DNA of 64,000 nucleotides, taken from an uncultured Bacteroides sp. (GTDB lineage: Bacteria > Bacteroidota > Bacteroidia > Bacteroidales > Bacteroidaceae). The notes under the pieces are model-generated. The model was not told the origin of the DNA. It ran no database searches and saw only the letters and a program-made list of their open reading frames with translations. Position numbers and translations under genes: made by a program. The stretch spans positions 14,857-78,856 of the forward strand of contig CAUDXH010000008.1 of the NCBI GenBank assembly GCA_958453305.1, given 5' to 3'. Positions 45,983-55,723 of the stretch are shown here, piece by piece. The first letter of the stretch is position 1, and every line of letters begins with the position of its first letter.

Positions 45983-48900
45983 TTACTTATCTTCCTTTCC
46001 CTGATAAGCAGAAGGTAAAACCCCAAATTCTTCTTTAAAATAACGACTGAAATACTTAGGATTATTAAAGCCTACCTGAAAAGCAATTTCCGAGACATGA
46101 AGCTGACTGTCACGCAACAGTTGAGCAGCTCTTTTCAGACGAATTACACGAATAAACTCAATAGGAGTTTTTCCTGTAATTTGTAACATCTTCTTATACA
46201 AATGAACCCTACTCATGCCCAGTTCACGACTCAGCTCTTCTACCGACAAATCACTGCGAGAGATATTATCTTCTACATATTTTATAGCTTTCTCTATCAG
46301 CTTTTCATCCAAAGAAGTAATGACAATATCACTAGGCGCAGGATCGATAGTACCCTTTGACACATTATAACGGCTTAATTCTATCAGTTTTCTGATACGC
46401 AGAACCAGAATAGTCATATTAAACGGTTTCGTCACATAATCATCTGCCCCCATGGTCAATCCTTCCACTTTCGATTCCGTATTTTGTTTAGCTGAAAGCA
46501 GAATCACCGGAATGTGTGCTGTACGTTTATCTTCTTTTATCAAACGGCACAATTCGTTTCCATCCATTTCAGGCATCATAATATCACTTACCACCAAGTC
46601 GGGCATTTCTTCACAGTTTTGCAAGATATCCCATGCCTCTTTTCCGTTCGATGCCAGTTTCACCCGATACTGCAATCCCAGACTATACTCCATAAACAGA
46701 CGGAAATCGTCATTATCATCTACAATCAGCAATAATGGGAATTTGCTCTTGTCTGCCTCTTCATTAGACTGTCCTGCTGCTTCAGGAAGTAAATCCGGAA
46801 CCGGCATGGAATTAGCCGGATGATATTGCACATCAGCATGCTTCACTGGTATATGTACAACAAATACAGCTCCTTTACCGATATTATCGAAAACAGTGAC
46901 ATCTCCTCCATGTAAAGCAACAAAATCGTGTACCAGACTTAATCCAATGCCTGTACCGCTCGTTGCATCCACGTTTTCTTTGTTTTCTGTCTGATAAAAA
47001 CGATCGAATATATGTTCCTTATCCGCATCACTTATTCCTACCCCTGTATCGGCAACCTTTATTTCTATCACATCGACATCTTCCTGAATGTGCTCTACCA
47101 TAACCGTAACCCTGCCACCTCCAGGAGTGAACTTAAACGCATTAGCCAGCAGATTCATCACAATCTTACCCACCTTGTCGGCATCGAAAGCCATTGTAAA
47201 GTGATCTACACTCGAAAAGAACGAAAAGTGTATCTGCTTTTTATCGGCCATCAGCAAGAAAGAATCGCATACCCCTTGTATGTAAGTAATGATATCTCCT
47301 TCAGAAAGTGATAAATGATGAGAACTCATTTCACCTTTTCGGAAATCAAGCAACTGATTGACCAGTACCAGCAGACGATGTGCGTTGCGATACATAAGCT
47401 GAAGCCTCATTTTTCGAGATTCATCATTACTTTCTTCTTTCAGCATCTGTTCCAGCGGAGCAATAATCAGAGTCAGCGGAGTACGAAGTTCATGACTGAT
47501 GTTGGTAAAGAAACGGAACTTCATATTATTTACTTCCTCATTCTTAGCTACTTCCAGTTCTATCTGATGTAACTTGAACTTTTCTCTCTCACGCTTCAGC
47601 AAACGGAAACGTGCCAGGAATAGTAGTCCTACACCAATCATAAAATACAATAAATAAGCCCACCAGGACATCCAGAACGGAGGCAAGACTTCTATTTCAA
47701 GACTCGATACATCCTGACCGATATATCCGTCGCTATTGACAGCTTTCGCGCTCAGAATATACTTTCCGGGAGCCAAATTTGTAAAAGTCAGACTATGCAC
47801 GCCCTCAGGCAGTGAAAGCCATTCTTTGTTAAAACCTTTAAGCTGATACATATAGCGTGTTTTCTCCGGCAAAAGCAAATTGTCGGAAGCCAGGAATATA
47901 GAAAAAATATTCTGCTTATAATCCAGCGTAAGTTTGCCTATACGATTAAGAGATTCTGGCAACAATACACGACCGTCTACACGTTCGCCTACCTGTATTT
48001 CTTTGTTGAACAATGAAAGACCAGTAAACAACACCTTAGGAAGTAATTTATTATAACGAACATTTTCCGGACTAAATACATTTATGCCATACAGTCCTCC
48101 CAGAAGTATTGCTCCATTATTCAATTCACGGATAGACCTGAGATTAAAATCACAATTTTGAAGTCCATCTTTGTCATTATATACATGCGGAACAAACTGA
48201 TACTCACCTGTATCACCTTTCGTTACATTCAGATGAATCAGCTGGCGTGCCGATGTTACCCACATATCTCCGTTATTATCTTCTGCCACTCCTGCAATAA
48301 TACCCCCGTTATCCGGCATGACATCAGACAAGCTCTTCACTTTTCCAGACTTTACATTATAGATATTAAGTCCGCCACGAGTGGCAATCCATACAAGTCC
48401 CCGACTATCTTTAAATACCTGATTTATTTCATTATGAGTAATTCCTACACTATCTTTTTCCTGCAAAACAGCCTTTATCTTACGACTTTCTACATCAAAG
48501 ACAGCCACTCCCTGACTGGCAGTACCTATCACCAGATCGTTTTCATTGGTAAAGCACAAGGAAACAATATGATTATCATTTAAGCCTGCCTTCTCCAAGT
48601 CTATCGTCTGAAAACTATAATCAGAAGGATTCAGACATTGAATACCGGCATCCAAAAAACCAATCCATATATTACCTTTCCGGTCTTCTTGCAAAGCCCA
48701 AATCTTATCACTCAGAAGCTTACTTCCATCACCGGCTTTAAACGAACGTATCGCAGTACCTTCTATACAATACAAGCCCCCATTGAATGTGCCTATCCAC
48801 AGCTTCCCGTCGGAAGCTCTCAACAAAGCAACGACAGGTTCTTCTCCCAATGTAAAATGTTTTTCTATTTGACGAGTAGTATAGTTCCAAAGCATTACTC

Positions 48901-50005
48901 CATTGTCATTTGTACCCAGCCATGCCTTATCTTTTCCTTCAGGCTCTATACTTGTCACATCACCTGTATAACCTATTTCGAATTTAAATATGCTTTCGCC
49001 ATAGTAAGAGATACCCTTCTTGTAAGTTCCAACCCATACAATTCCATCTCTGTCTGTATACAACGTATAAACCGTATTATGAGATAGGCTCCGGTCTGTA
49101 TTTTTCTCAGAAGAAACAGATACTACCCGTCCGTCAGCTTTCGTAAGAATATCTATACCGCTATAATCCTTGCCCATCCAAATTCTGCCTTTAGCATCCT
49201 GCGTAATGCTATGCACAAAGTCAGAACGGTTACGCCAGCGTTCCGTAACGTCTTCCTGCCATTTTCCTTTCTCCAAATCGTATACCCACACGCCTGAGAT
49301 ACTATATATCCAAATACATTCCTCCCGATCGACAAATAAGGAAAAATCAATTTGCTTACCATCCTGGTTATCATTCTTCACTTCTTCCTTTATCCATCTG
49401 ACAGTCAACCGGTCACGATCAACACAAACCAGCAAGCCTGTATCATAGACAAATAAAATTCCATCCTTACACTCTGCTATATCCGAAATACCGACCAACG
49501 GCAATTTATGTTCCTGAAAAGAAAAACATGCCGGCTTACTATTCTTATTATACCGGTAGCATCCCTCTCCCATTACATAAATCCAAACATTTTCCTTTGA
49601 ATCGACAAAGATATCACTTGGAACTCCTCTGCTTCCCAATGAAGTCATAAACGGAGTTAAATCGGTTTGAAACACTTCTTTTGCCTTGTCAAACAGCACA
49701 TACCCCTTTGCTGTCTTTACCCAGAATTGCCCGTCAGGCAGTTCTACTATACTCTCTATAAAGTTATCAGGAAGTGAATTCTGATTATACTCCTGACGAG
49801 TAAAAACCTTAAATGCATACCCATCGTAACAGTTTAACCCTGCTAATGTACCAAACCACATAAGTCCCTCACGGTCTTTATAAATACACCGTACAAAATT
49901 ATTTGACAATCCGTCGGATACTTCGAGATGCTTAAACATGAAAGACTGCGCATGCAGGGAAAGCAATGAAAAAAGCAAGGCTAGCAAAGTGTATATTCTT
50001 ATCAT
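45983..50005 (-). CDS. Hybrid two-component system sensor/regulator (HTCS)
   Basis: A 1340-residue one-protein sensor and regulator. The start ATG at 50005 gives a signal peptide (IYTLLALLFSLLSLHAQ). Reg_prop beta-propeller blades fill about 30-690 (repeats of the type DREGLMWFGTLAGL, DSRGLVWIATRGGL), then a Y_Y_Y domain (about 700-765), a transmembrane helix (WWAYLLYFMIGVGLLFLARF, about 780), HisKA with His838 in FTNISHELRTPL, HATPase (VADTGVGISD, GTGIGLSLVHDFV), a receiver with Asp1141 in VSDIMMPEMDG, and an AraC-type HTH (LSVEELSRELGMSRVHLYKKM, VGFNNPKYFSRYFKEEFG). It should sense an oligosaccharide in the periplasm and activate the locus. Its own promoter lacks the operator. Confidence 0.97.
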   Translation of the reverse strand: MIRIYTLLALLFSLLSLHAQSFMFKHLEVSDGLSNNFVRCIYKDREGLMWFGTLAGLNCYDGYAFKVFTRQEYNQNSLPDNFIESIVELPDGQFWVKTAKGYVLFDKAKEVFQTDLTPFMTSLGSRGVPSDIFVDSKENVWIYVMGEGCYRYNKNSKPACFSFQEHKLPLVGISDIAECKDGILFVYDTGLLVCVDRDRLTVRWIKEEVKNDNQDGKQIDFSLFVDREECIWIYSISGVWVYDLEKGKWQEDVTERWRNRSDFVHSITQDAKGRIWMGKDYSGIDILTKADGRVVSVSSEKNTDRSLSHNTVYTLYTDRDGIVWVGTYKKGISYYGESIFKFEIGYTGDVTSIEPEGKDKAWLGTNDNGVMLWNYTTRQIEKHFTLGEEPVVALLRASDGKLWIGTFNGGLYCIEGTAIRSFKAGDGSKLLSDKIWALQEDRKGNIWIGFLDAGIQCLNPSDYSFQTIDLEKAGLNDNHIVSLCFTNENDLVIGTASQGVAVFDVESRKIKAVLQEKDSVGITHNEINQVFKDSRGLVWIATRGGLNIYNVKSGKVKSLSDVMPDNGGIIAGVAEDNNGDMWVTSARQLIHLNVTKGDTGEYQFVPHVYNDKDGLQNCDFNLRSIRELNNGAILLGGLYGINVFSPENVRYNKLLPKVLFTGLSLFNKEIQVGERVDGRVLLPESLNRIGKLTLDYKQNIFSIFLASDNLLLPEKTRYMYQLKGFNKEWLSLPEGVHSLTFTNLAPGKYILSAKAVNSDGYIGQDVSSLEIEVLPPFWMSWWAYLLYFMIGVGLLFLARFRLLKREREKFKLHQIELEVAKNEEVNNMKFRFFTNISHELRTPLTLIIAPLEQMLKEESNDESRKMRLQLMYRNAHRLLVLVNQLLDFRKGEMSSHHLSLSEGDIITYIQGVCDSFLLMADKKQIHFSFFSSVDHFTMAFDADKVGKIVMNLLANAFKFTPGGGRVTVMVEHIQEDVDVIEIKVADTGVGISDADKEHIFDRFYQTENKENVDATSGTGIGLSLVHDFVALHGGDVTVFDNIGKGAVFVVHIPVKHADVQYHPANSMPVPDLLPEAAGQSNEEADKSKFPLLLIVDDNDDFRLFMEYSLGLQYRVKLASNGKEAWDILQNCEEMPDLVVSDIMMPEMDGNELCRLIKEDKRTAHIPVILLSAKQNTESKVEGLTMGADDYVTKPFNMTILVLRIRKLIELSRYNVSKGTIDPAPSDIVITSLDEKLIEKAIKYVEDNISRSDLSVEELSRELGMSRVHLYKKMLQITGKTPIEFIRVIRLKRAAQLLRDSQLHVSEIAFQVGFNNPKYFSRYFKEEFGVLPSAYQGKEDK

Positions 50006-50026
50006 ATCACATATCAATTTCTAAAG

Positions 50027-50058
50027 CAAAGAAAGTAAATTTTTGTAAAGCAAACAAA
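50027..50058 (-). promoter_or_regulatory. Promoter of the HTCS gene
   Basis: On the minus strand a -33 TTTG (50055-50058) and a -7-like TTTCTTTG (50027-50034) are 20 bp apart, the standard Bacteroides spacing. The -7 box deviates at one position from TAnnTTTG. No copy of the locus operator is present, which fits low constitutive expression of the sensor. Confidence 0.5.
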
Positions 50059-50307
50059 CCTTTTACTTCCTTTTTTTCTCTCGACACAATGACTAACTCA
50101 ATCTGTTATCGTTGTATTCCGCATAAGCAAAAAAAACGATTTATCTATCTGAAATAAAAGGAGTTGCATACCCTTCCCCGAATACTATAAAAAATATCAG
50201 GATGAGTTACTTTTTCTTTGTACAAATTTTCAAAAAACATCAGCATAAATAAAACAAAACATGCTGATCTTTTCTGAGAAAGAACAGTATGTTTTTGTTC
50301 CATATAT

Positions 50308-50353
50308 AAAAAGCCCTTCACACTTACACAAATAAGTGAAAGGTGTGAAGGGC
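50308..50353 (-). terminator. Terminator of the susC-susD-SGBP-GH5 transcript
   Basis: GCCCTTCACAC (50313-50323) pairs with GTGTGAAGGGC (50343-50353); on the minus strand the stem is followed by five T residues (50308-50312), 12 bp after the GH5 stop. Confidence 0.85.
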
Positions 50354-50364
50354 AAAACTAGTAT

Positions 50365-52068
50365 TTATTTTATACCTTCCATCAATCCATTATATTCCAG
50401 TTCATCATAAACCTGCAAATTTTTACGGTCGAACACTCCATCACCTCTATCCCAATAGAATGGAACAAGTCCACGAGCATTGGCCTCGCGTACAACACAC
50501 TTATCGAAAGCGGCACGCGACAAATCATGTCCTTCCTGAGCCTGCTGATCGGGCAAAGTACGACGGACAGCTGCAAATTCTCCAATAATAACAGGTACTC
50601 CCTGATCGGTAAACTTCTCTTTCAGCTTCTGGAACTGCGACTTTATATAATCTTCCCCACAGATATTATCCCATCTGCCTTCATACGTTCCGGTAGCATA
50701 TTTTTTGTTTTCCTCACCCCAGAAATAAAAAGCCTTTCCCCAGCTTTCATCATTTTCCATTCCACAGAACTGCCAGGAACTGTAATAATGCACTTCCACA
50801 CTCAAGCGGTCAGGAGTCATATCAACAGGCAAAGAAGTCATATACTGTATCGTTTTGTCTATGTCAGTAGAAGGTCCCTGAACAATCAGGTTACGGTAAA
50901 CATTCTTTCCACCGGTAGCTCTTACAGCATCCACAAAAGTCTGTTCGTATTTCAGCAAAGTAGCCATATCATCTTCATCTTCTACATTAGGCTCATTACA
51001 TCCGGCAAACAACAAATGTTCATCATAATCGCGGAAATAGGTGGCAATCTGCGTCCATAATACTTTCTGCTTATTATTTACTTCTTCACTATATCCGTTG
51101 GGAATATCATTTTCAAGCCATCCGCCATCCCAGTGTATATTCAGAATAGCATATAAATCGTTCTGCATGCAATAATCCACCACTTCCTTCACACGTGACA
51201 ACCATGAAGATTTTATTTCGTAAGTAGTTTCATCACTCAGATACTGATCCCATGCACACGGAATACGTACAGCGTTGAATCCCATCTCACGTATCTTGTC
51301 TATCATGGCAAGGGTTGTAGCAGGATTTTCCCAAGCAGTTTCACCACCTGTTGCCTCCAGTGAGTTTCCCAAGTTCCATCCTATTTTGATATTCTTCATC
51401 AATTCAGGAGCATCCTGTTCCATTCCAGTCTTGTCAGCTTCAGGTACAGAAAGAGCTTCCTGAGTAACAGTAACAGATTCTGTCAGATTATCCAATGTAA
51501 ATACAATGGTAGCAGTACGTATCTCTCCTGTTGCATTCTGAGCCACCATGAATGTTTCAGTACGTGTTTCTACCGCACGTGTATCCACATGTTGAATCCA
51601 GTCTGCATTAATGTCAACCTGACAATCACCGGTAGTCTGCATCTGTACTGTAAATTCTCCTCCTTCACCAGACAATGTGTATTCATGCTGTTCTACCAGC
51701 AAATAGTCATTGGCAGTCTGTACCACCTTCACCATTCCATTAACCTCAGCTCCTTTTACTGTAATTACAGCTGTTCGATTTTCTGTATTCGGATTTTCTG
51801 TGACATGTACCAAATATTTAGCTGTTTTTTCGGATGTTGAAACTTGTTGAACAACAGAACACCAGTCGGCTGCATCGGAAGTTACTTCATAAGCGACATT
51901 AGACTGTATATACAAAAGAGCTTCACCCTCATGCTTTCCAAAAACCAGTTCCTCTTTCGAAATCTTCAGATATGGAGCACCGGTAGCATCATCTTCAGAG
52001 CAAGCACTCAACAGCAAACTCATTAAACAAGTAAGAGTTCCTAGAAAATAAATAAAAGTATTTTTCAT
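50365..52068 (-). CDS. GH5 endo-glucanase (xyloglucanase) with two BACON domains
   Basis: A 567-residue surface lipoprotein: lipobox LLLSAC (Cys near 22). Two BACON domains follow in tandem, about residues 33-117 (YLKISKEELVFG to VKVVQT) and 119-203 (DYLLVEQHEYTLSG to VTVTQE). The GH5 catalytic domain (about 220-560, likely subfamily 4) contains IKIGWNLGNSLEATGGETAW, NAVRIPCAW, the acid/base Glu359 in FAGCNEPN and the nucleophile Glu497 in VIIGEFAAVRR. BoGH5A, the key xyloglucanase of B. ovatus, has a single BACON domain before the same catalytic domain; endo-xyloglucanase activity is inferred from this and from the locus. Last gene of the susC-led transcript. Confidence 0.93.
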   Translation of the reverse strand: MKNTFIYFLGTLTCLMSLLLSACSEDDATGAPYLKISKEELVFGKHEGEALLYIQSNVAYEVTSDAADWCSVVQQVSTSEKTAKYLVHVTENPNTENRTAVITVKGAEVNGMVKVVQTANDYLLVEQHEYTLSGEGGEFTVQMQTTGDCQVDINADWIQHVDTRAVETRTETFMVAQNATGEIRTATIVFTLDNLTESVTVTQEALSVPEADKTGMEQDAPELMKNIKIGWNLGNSLEATGGETAWENPATTLAMIDKIREMGFNAVRIPCAWDQYLSDETTYEIKSSWLSRVKEVVDYCMQNDLYAILNIHWDGGWLENDIPNGYSEEVNNKQKVLWTQIATYFRDYDEHLLFAGCNEPNVEDEDDMATLLKYEQTFVDAVRATGGKNVYRNLIVQGPSTDIDKTIQYMTSLPVDMTPDRLSVEVHYYSSWQFCGMENDESWGKAFYFWGEENKKYATGTYEGRWDNICGEDYIKSQFQKLKEKFTDQGVPVIIGEFAAVRRTLPDQQAQEGHDLSRAAFDKCVVREANARGLVPFYWDRGDGVFDRKNLQVYDELEYNGLMEGIK

Positions 52069-52090
52069 AGTTCGTTATGGTTAATAGTTT

Positions 52091-52136
52091 AAGAGGCATA
52101 CATATCTGGCAGCAGCCATCAATATGTATGCCTCTT
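52091..52136 (-). other. Intercistronic hairpin between the SGBP and GH5 genes
   Basis: AAGAGGCATACATAT (52091-52105) pairs perfectly with 52122-52136 (15 bp, 16-nt loop). In the direction of transcription there is no T-run after it, so it is not a classic terminator; it could stabilise or process the mRNA, or lower GH5 expression relative to the binding proteins. Confidence 0.65.
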
Positions 52137-52146
52137 TATATTTGTA

Positions 52147-53949
52147 TTACAAAATTCTCAGACTGTCAATTGTAACATTTACAGCATCCAAATCAGCAAT
52201 ATCACTGAACATATCGAAGATATCGATTACAAATACAATGACACCATTATAAGCAGCTTCCGGTTTCATCTTGATGGTATAAGTACCGTCACCTTTCACC
52301 TTCACATCGCTTGTTCCTGGATAAGCAGGCCACCATCCATCAGCAGTACACATCAGTCCTGCATTATATTCTTTGGTAGCGGCATCTCCAGTAAGGCCAC
52401 TGATAGTAAATGTCAGTTCCATCGAATAGTCGAAAACAATGCTTGCCGGATCAATCGGACTAGCAGATGCAGTTTCGCCATACATATTATAAAGCTCGAT
52501 ACGGAAATTATTCTTATCGGTTTCCAGATGTCCCCAAACCAGTTTAGAGTTGTCTACAGCTATCGATGTAGCCTCCGGCTGTGAGGTTCCTCCTCCAGCA
52601 TTAGGAATAAAGTGATAAGCCTGGTATTCATCCTTTTCAGCATTGCGTGCACCTACCCACATTCCCATAACATTACCGGCAGCCGACTCAATGCTCAAAA
52701 TACGTAACTGATTATTGCCATCAGCTCCAAACATGATATCACCACCACCGATATGATAAGAAGGAACATTTCCAATAAAGGTATAAATACCCTTTTCATC
52801 CAATGTATAAGTTCCACTTGCAGTAGTACCATCAGGCATTGCAAACTCATAAGTCATAGTTTTTGAATCGAGAGTCATAGAAAGCTGATCCAATCCGCTA
52901 ACAGGTGTTGCCCAGTCTGGATAATTGCCGGCAGTAAAGTTATTCATCAGACTACCGTCCAGATTGGCCCAGTCAAAAGGAACATCGGCCGACATTGTCC
53001 ATTTTATTTTGCTGGTAACCACTTCCGATACCATATCTTCCCATCCGTCGGGCAAAATTGGTTCTAGATCTGGTTTATCTTCAGGTACATAATTGTCAGC
53101 ATATTCTTTCGAAACGAAATTCCAGATCAACCACCACGGACCTTCACTGTTATCACGCATTACTCCAATACGCATATGGTTTTCATCCAATTCGAGCAAC
53201 TTCAAGTCGCGGCTCCAATTAGTACTTCTGTCGCTCCAAGAAGGAGTATGCAGCAGTTCACAGTCAGTAAATGTGATTGTATGATTACTTGTATTAAGCA
53301 TGAACGTACCAAAAGCAGTTTCTTTCGAAGAAGAATTGTAAACAGTCACGTTTGCTCCACCTTTCAGACCAAATGTCATGGTACTTTCCCAAATAGCATC
53401 ATCAACGGTATGACCTACTCCCGGATCCCAGTTAGCACTCCAGTTATTCCATTCTACTGTTGTACTAGGATCGGCATAAGTCATTTCTCCAGCAGCATAG
53501 CCATACAATCCATTATCGAATATCCATACTTTTTCATTGTTTACACCTCCGGTAAGATATGTCCACAAATCATCATTTACGAAATCTGCACAGAAGCTAC
53601 CTATTGTAAATGTTGCCGGATTACCATAAACAATACCACCTCTTGTCTGAACACCGAAAGTCACTTTATACTCTCCCTCAAAAGGCATTTGCAATGTTAC
53701 TTCTCTTTCCTGACTTCTTCCCTGAGGATGTTGCCAGCAAACCTGATAACTTGAAGGCATTAAACTCTTCAGATAAACAATATTTGGATTTTCCGAATCG
53801 TGAGTGATAGAGAAAGCTATTCCTTCTACCAGATCGTCTACGGTAACGTCTTTCCCTTCCAGTTCAAAGGAATCGGGAGTACATGCCGAAAACAGTCCGA
53901 CTGTTATAATCAGCCATGCAATATATAATTTAGATATCAGTTTTTTCAT
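52147..53949 (-). CDS. Surface glycan-binding lipoprotein (SusE-position)
   Basis: A 600-residue lipoprotein directly after susD. The start at 53949 (MKKLISKLYIAW) gives lipobox GLFSAC. A PKD/Ig-like domain (about 40-120, with VTLQMPFEGEYKVTFGV) is followed by two diverged copies of one beta-rich module: about 125-300 (MTFGLKGGANVTVYN, GTFMLNTSNHTITFTD, RDLKLLELDENHMRIGV) and about 325-455 (MTLDSKTMTYEFAM, GTYTLDEKGIYTFIG, NQLRILSIESAAGNVMGMWVG). A C-terminal beta-sandwich (about 465-600) may be carbohydrate-binding. Position and signal say surface glycan-binding protein (SGBP-B role), but it does not look like the Ig-repeat xyloglucan SGBP-B of B. ovatus. Confidence 0.8.
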   Translation of the reverse strand: MKKLISKLYIAWLIITVGLFSACTPDSFELEGKDVTVDDLVEGIAFSITHDSENPNIVYLKSLMPSSYQVCWQHPQGRSQEREVTLQMPFEGEYKVTFGVQTRGGIVYGNPATFTIGSFCADFVNDDLWTYLTGGVNNEKVWIFDNGLYGYAAGEMTYADPSTTVEWNNWSANWDPGVGHTVDDAIWESTMTFGLKGGANVTVYNSSSKETAFGTFMLNTSNHTITFTDCELLHTPSWSDRSTNWSRDLKLLELDENHMRIGVMRDNSEGPWWLIWNFVSKEYADNYVPEDKPDLEPILPDGWEDMVSEVVTSKIKWTMSADVPFDWANLDGSLMNNFTAGNYPDWATPVSGLDQLSMTLDSKTMTYEFAMPDGTTASGTYTLDEKGIYTFIGNVPSYHIGGGDIMFGADGNNQLRILSIESAAGNVMGMWVGARNAEKDEYQAYHFIPNAGGGTSQPEATSIAVDNSKLVWGHLETDKNNFRIELYNMYGETASASPIDPASIVFDYSMELTFTISGLTGDAATKEYNAGLMCTADGWWPAYPGTSDVKVKGDGTYTIKMKPEAAYNGVIVFVIDIFDMFSDIADLDAVNVTIDSLRIL

Positions 53950-53963
53950 AACTTCTTGTGTTT

Positions 53964-55697
53964 TTAATTCCAACCTTCATTTTGTTTCAATACCCCATTC
54001 GATAATGTAATCTGATTGTTAGGTATCTGAGAGAGTCCCTGCTTCTTTACGATATCTGATTCCTTAATAGTTACATTATCAGGATTGCCACCACTGGTTA
54101 CAGAAGTGTTGGTTGCAATCTGAGAAGCGGCATATTCTACTCCCTGACGTAACAAGTCCCAATAACGCTGTCCTTCGAAAGCAAACTCCAGCATACGTTC
54201 ATTCATGATATTATCTTTTGTAGCTGTCACTTCACGATAGTTGCTTGAAAGAGTCAGACTACCATCTTCATCCTCAGAAGTATAAGCACGCTGGCGGACT
54301 TTATTCAAATACTCTTGTGCATTTGGACTTTCCAGCTCTGCGGCCATCAACAAGACATCAGCATAACGCATTACAATGAAATTCTGATATTGAGAAATCT
54401 GGAAATCTCCTTCTCCAAGACCTGAAATTTCATCAACCAGTGACCAGGAACCACTAGCTTCGTCTTTCATCCATTTAGACATCGGAGTATATTTCTTCAC
54501 TGTATATCCGGTGTGTTCACGCTGATCTTTATAAGAAGTTTCAAAATCAGCTTCATCAGAAATACCCTCACTTACCAAATTAATGATAGAAGCTTCACGA
54601 CGTTCATCACCTGTACCGTATGATGTCCACATCTTAGGATTTACCGTACATCCTCCCCAACCTCTTCCGTAAGGCGCATGTCCCAGATAGTTACGTAATC
54701 CCATGTTAACCAGCCAGCGGTTACCATCATTGTTTCCGTTATAGTCTTGAGTATAGTTAAACTTCTGTGCCAAAACAACTTCTTTATTACCGTCGCCAGC
54801 ATAAGTAGAAGTTTGTTCGTAATCGCCAGTACTCTTATTTAAAGCCCATGTAGTAGAAGCAGCAGGCCACAAATTTTTAAATTCGTCTACCAGTCCGTAG
54901 CCTTCAGATTCGGCAACAGCAATGAAATCTTCCAATCCCTGCAAAACAGTGCTCTTTGTTACACCTTCTACCTGAGGTTCCTTTCCATAATAACCGGTAT
55001 AGAACAGATATACTCTGGCCAAAAGAGCTGATGCTGCATATTTGGTAATATGACCATCATTTGATGCCGCCGCACTCTTTGGATAAGCACTGGCCGGAAT
55101 ATTATTGACAGCATACAGCAAATCACTGAATATTACATTATAGACTTCATCCGGATCTGACTGTGGGCGATTTTCATTGACAGGTTCAGTAAACAAAGGA
55201 ATATTTCCCCACATACGTACCATATCAAAATAACATAATGCTCTTATCGCACGACATTCACCCAGATAAGTACCTTTCGTTTCTTCGCTGCTCCAAGCTA
55301 TCTGGCTTTCATGAGCCAGCAATTCATTACAACGATATACTGCTGCATAATAATTAGTCCATTCTGTTTCCAGAATATTCATATCCGAAGGCGACTGATT
55401 GACATCAAAACGGTCGAGTACCTGATAATTACGGGCATCTGTATTTCCCATGCCAGCAAAACATTCATCAGCCATAACTTCTGAGGCAAAATAGAATGCA
55501 CATCCTGCACTAGAACTTGTACATTGCCATCCATCGTAACAACCAATCAGTACACGCCATGCATCACTCTCAGTACGATAGAAATTGTCTGTCGTTGATT
55601 CTGTTTTAGATTCCACATCCAGGAAACCAGCGGTACATGAGGCCAATCCCATAGAAGCCAGCCCTAGTCCCAACATATATAGTTTAAATTTATTCAT
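53964..55697 (-). CDS. SusD-family glycan-binding lipoprotein (SGBP-A)
   Basis: A 577-residue lipoprotein, lipobox GLASC (Cys near 21), followed by TAGFLDVESKTESTTDNFYRTESDAWRVLIGCYDGW, the SusD N-terminal pattern. Helical TPR segments include GECRAIRALCYFDMVRMWGNIPLF and KYAASALLARVYLFYTGY; the C-terminal YWDLLRQGVEYAASQ is conserved. As the lid of SusC it binds the imported glucan at the surface. It lies 26 bp after susC and 14 bp before the SGBP gene. The chain ends PNNQITLSNGVLKQNEGWN, a typical SusD end. Confidence 0.95.
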   Translation of the reverse strand: MNKFKLYMLGLGLASMGLASCTAGFLDVESKTESTTDNFYRTESDAWRVLIGCYDGWQCTSSSAGCAFYFASEVMADECFAGMGNTDARNYQVLDRFDVNQSPSDMNILETEWTNYYAAVYRCNELLAHESQIAWSSEETKGTYLGECRAIRALCYFDMVRMWGNIPLFTEPVNENRPQSDPDEVYNVIFSDLLYAVNNIPASAYPKSAAASNDGHITKYAASALLARVYLFYTGYYGKEPQVEGVTKSTVLQGLEDFIAVAESEGYGLVDEFKNLWPAASTTWALNKSTGDYEQTSTYAGDGNKEVVLAQKFNYTQDYNGNNDGNRWLVNMGLRNYLGHAPYGRGWGGCTVNPKMWTSYGTGDERREASIINLVSEGISDEADFETSYKDQREHTGYTVKKYTPMSKWMKDEASGSWSLVDEISGLGEGDFQISQYQNFIVMRYADVLLMAAELESPNAQEYLNKVRQRAYTSEDEDGSLTLSSNYREVTATKDNIMNERMLEFAFEGQRYWDLLRQGVEYAASQIATNTSVTSGGNPDNVTIKESDIVKKQGLSQIPNNQITLSNGVLKQNEGWN

Positions 55698-55723
55698 AGA
55701 GATGTTCTTTTAAAATTTATAAA

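Larger units (their letters stand above)
50006..50364. other. 359-bp gap between the HTCS gene and GH5
   Basis: Holds the HTCS promoter (50027-50058) next to the HTCS start and the GH5 terminator at 50308-50353. The 250 bp in between is AT-rich and shows no gene or repeat that I can identify. Confidence 0.7.
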
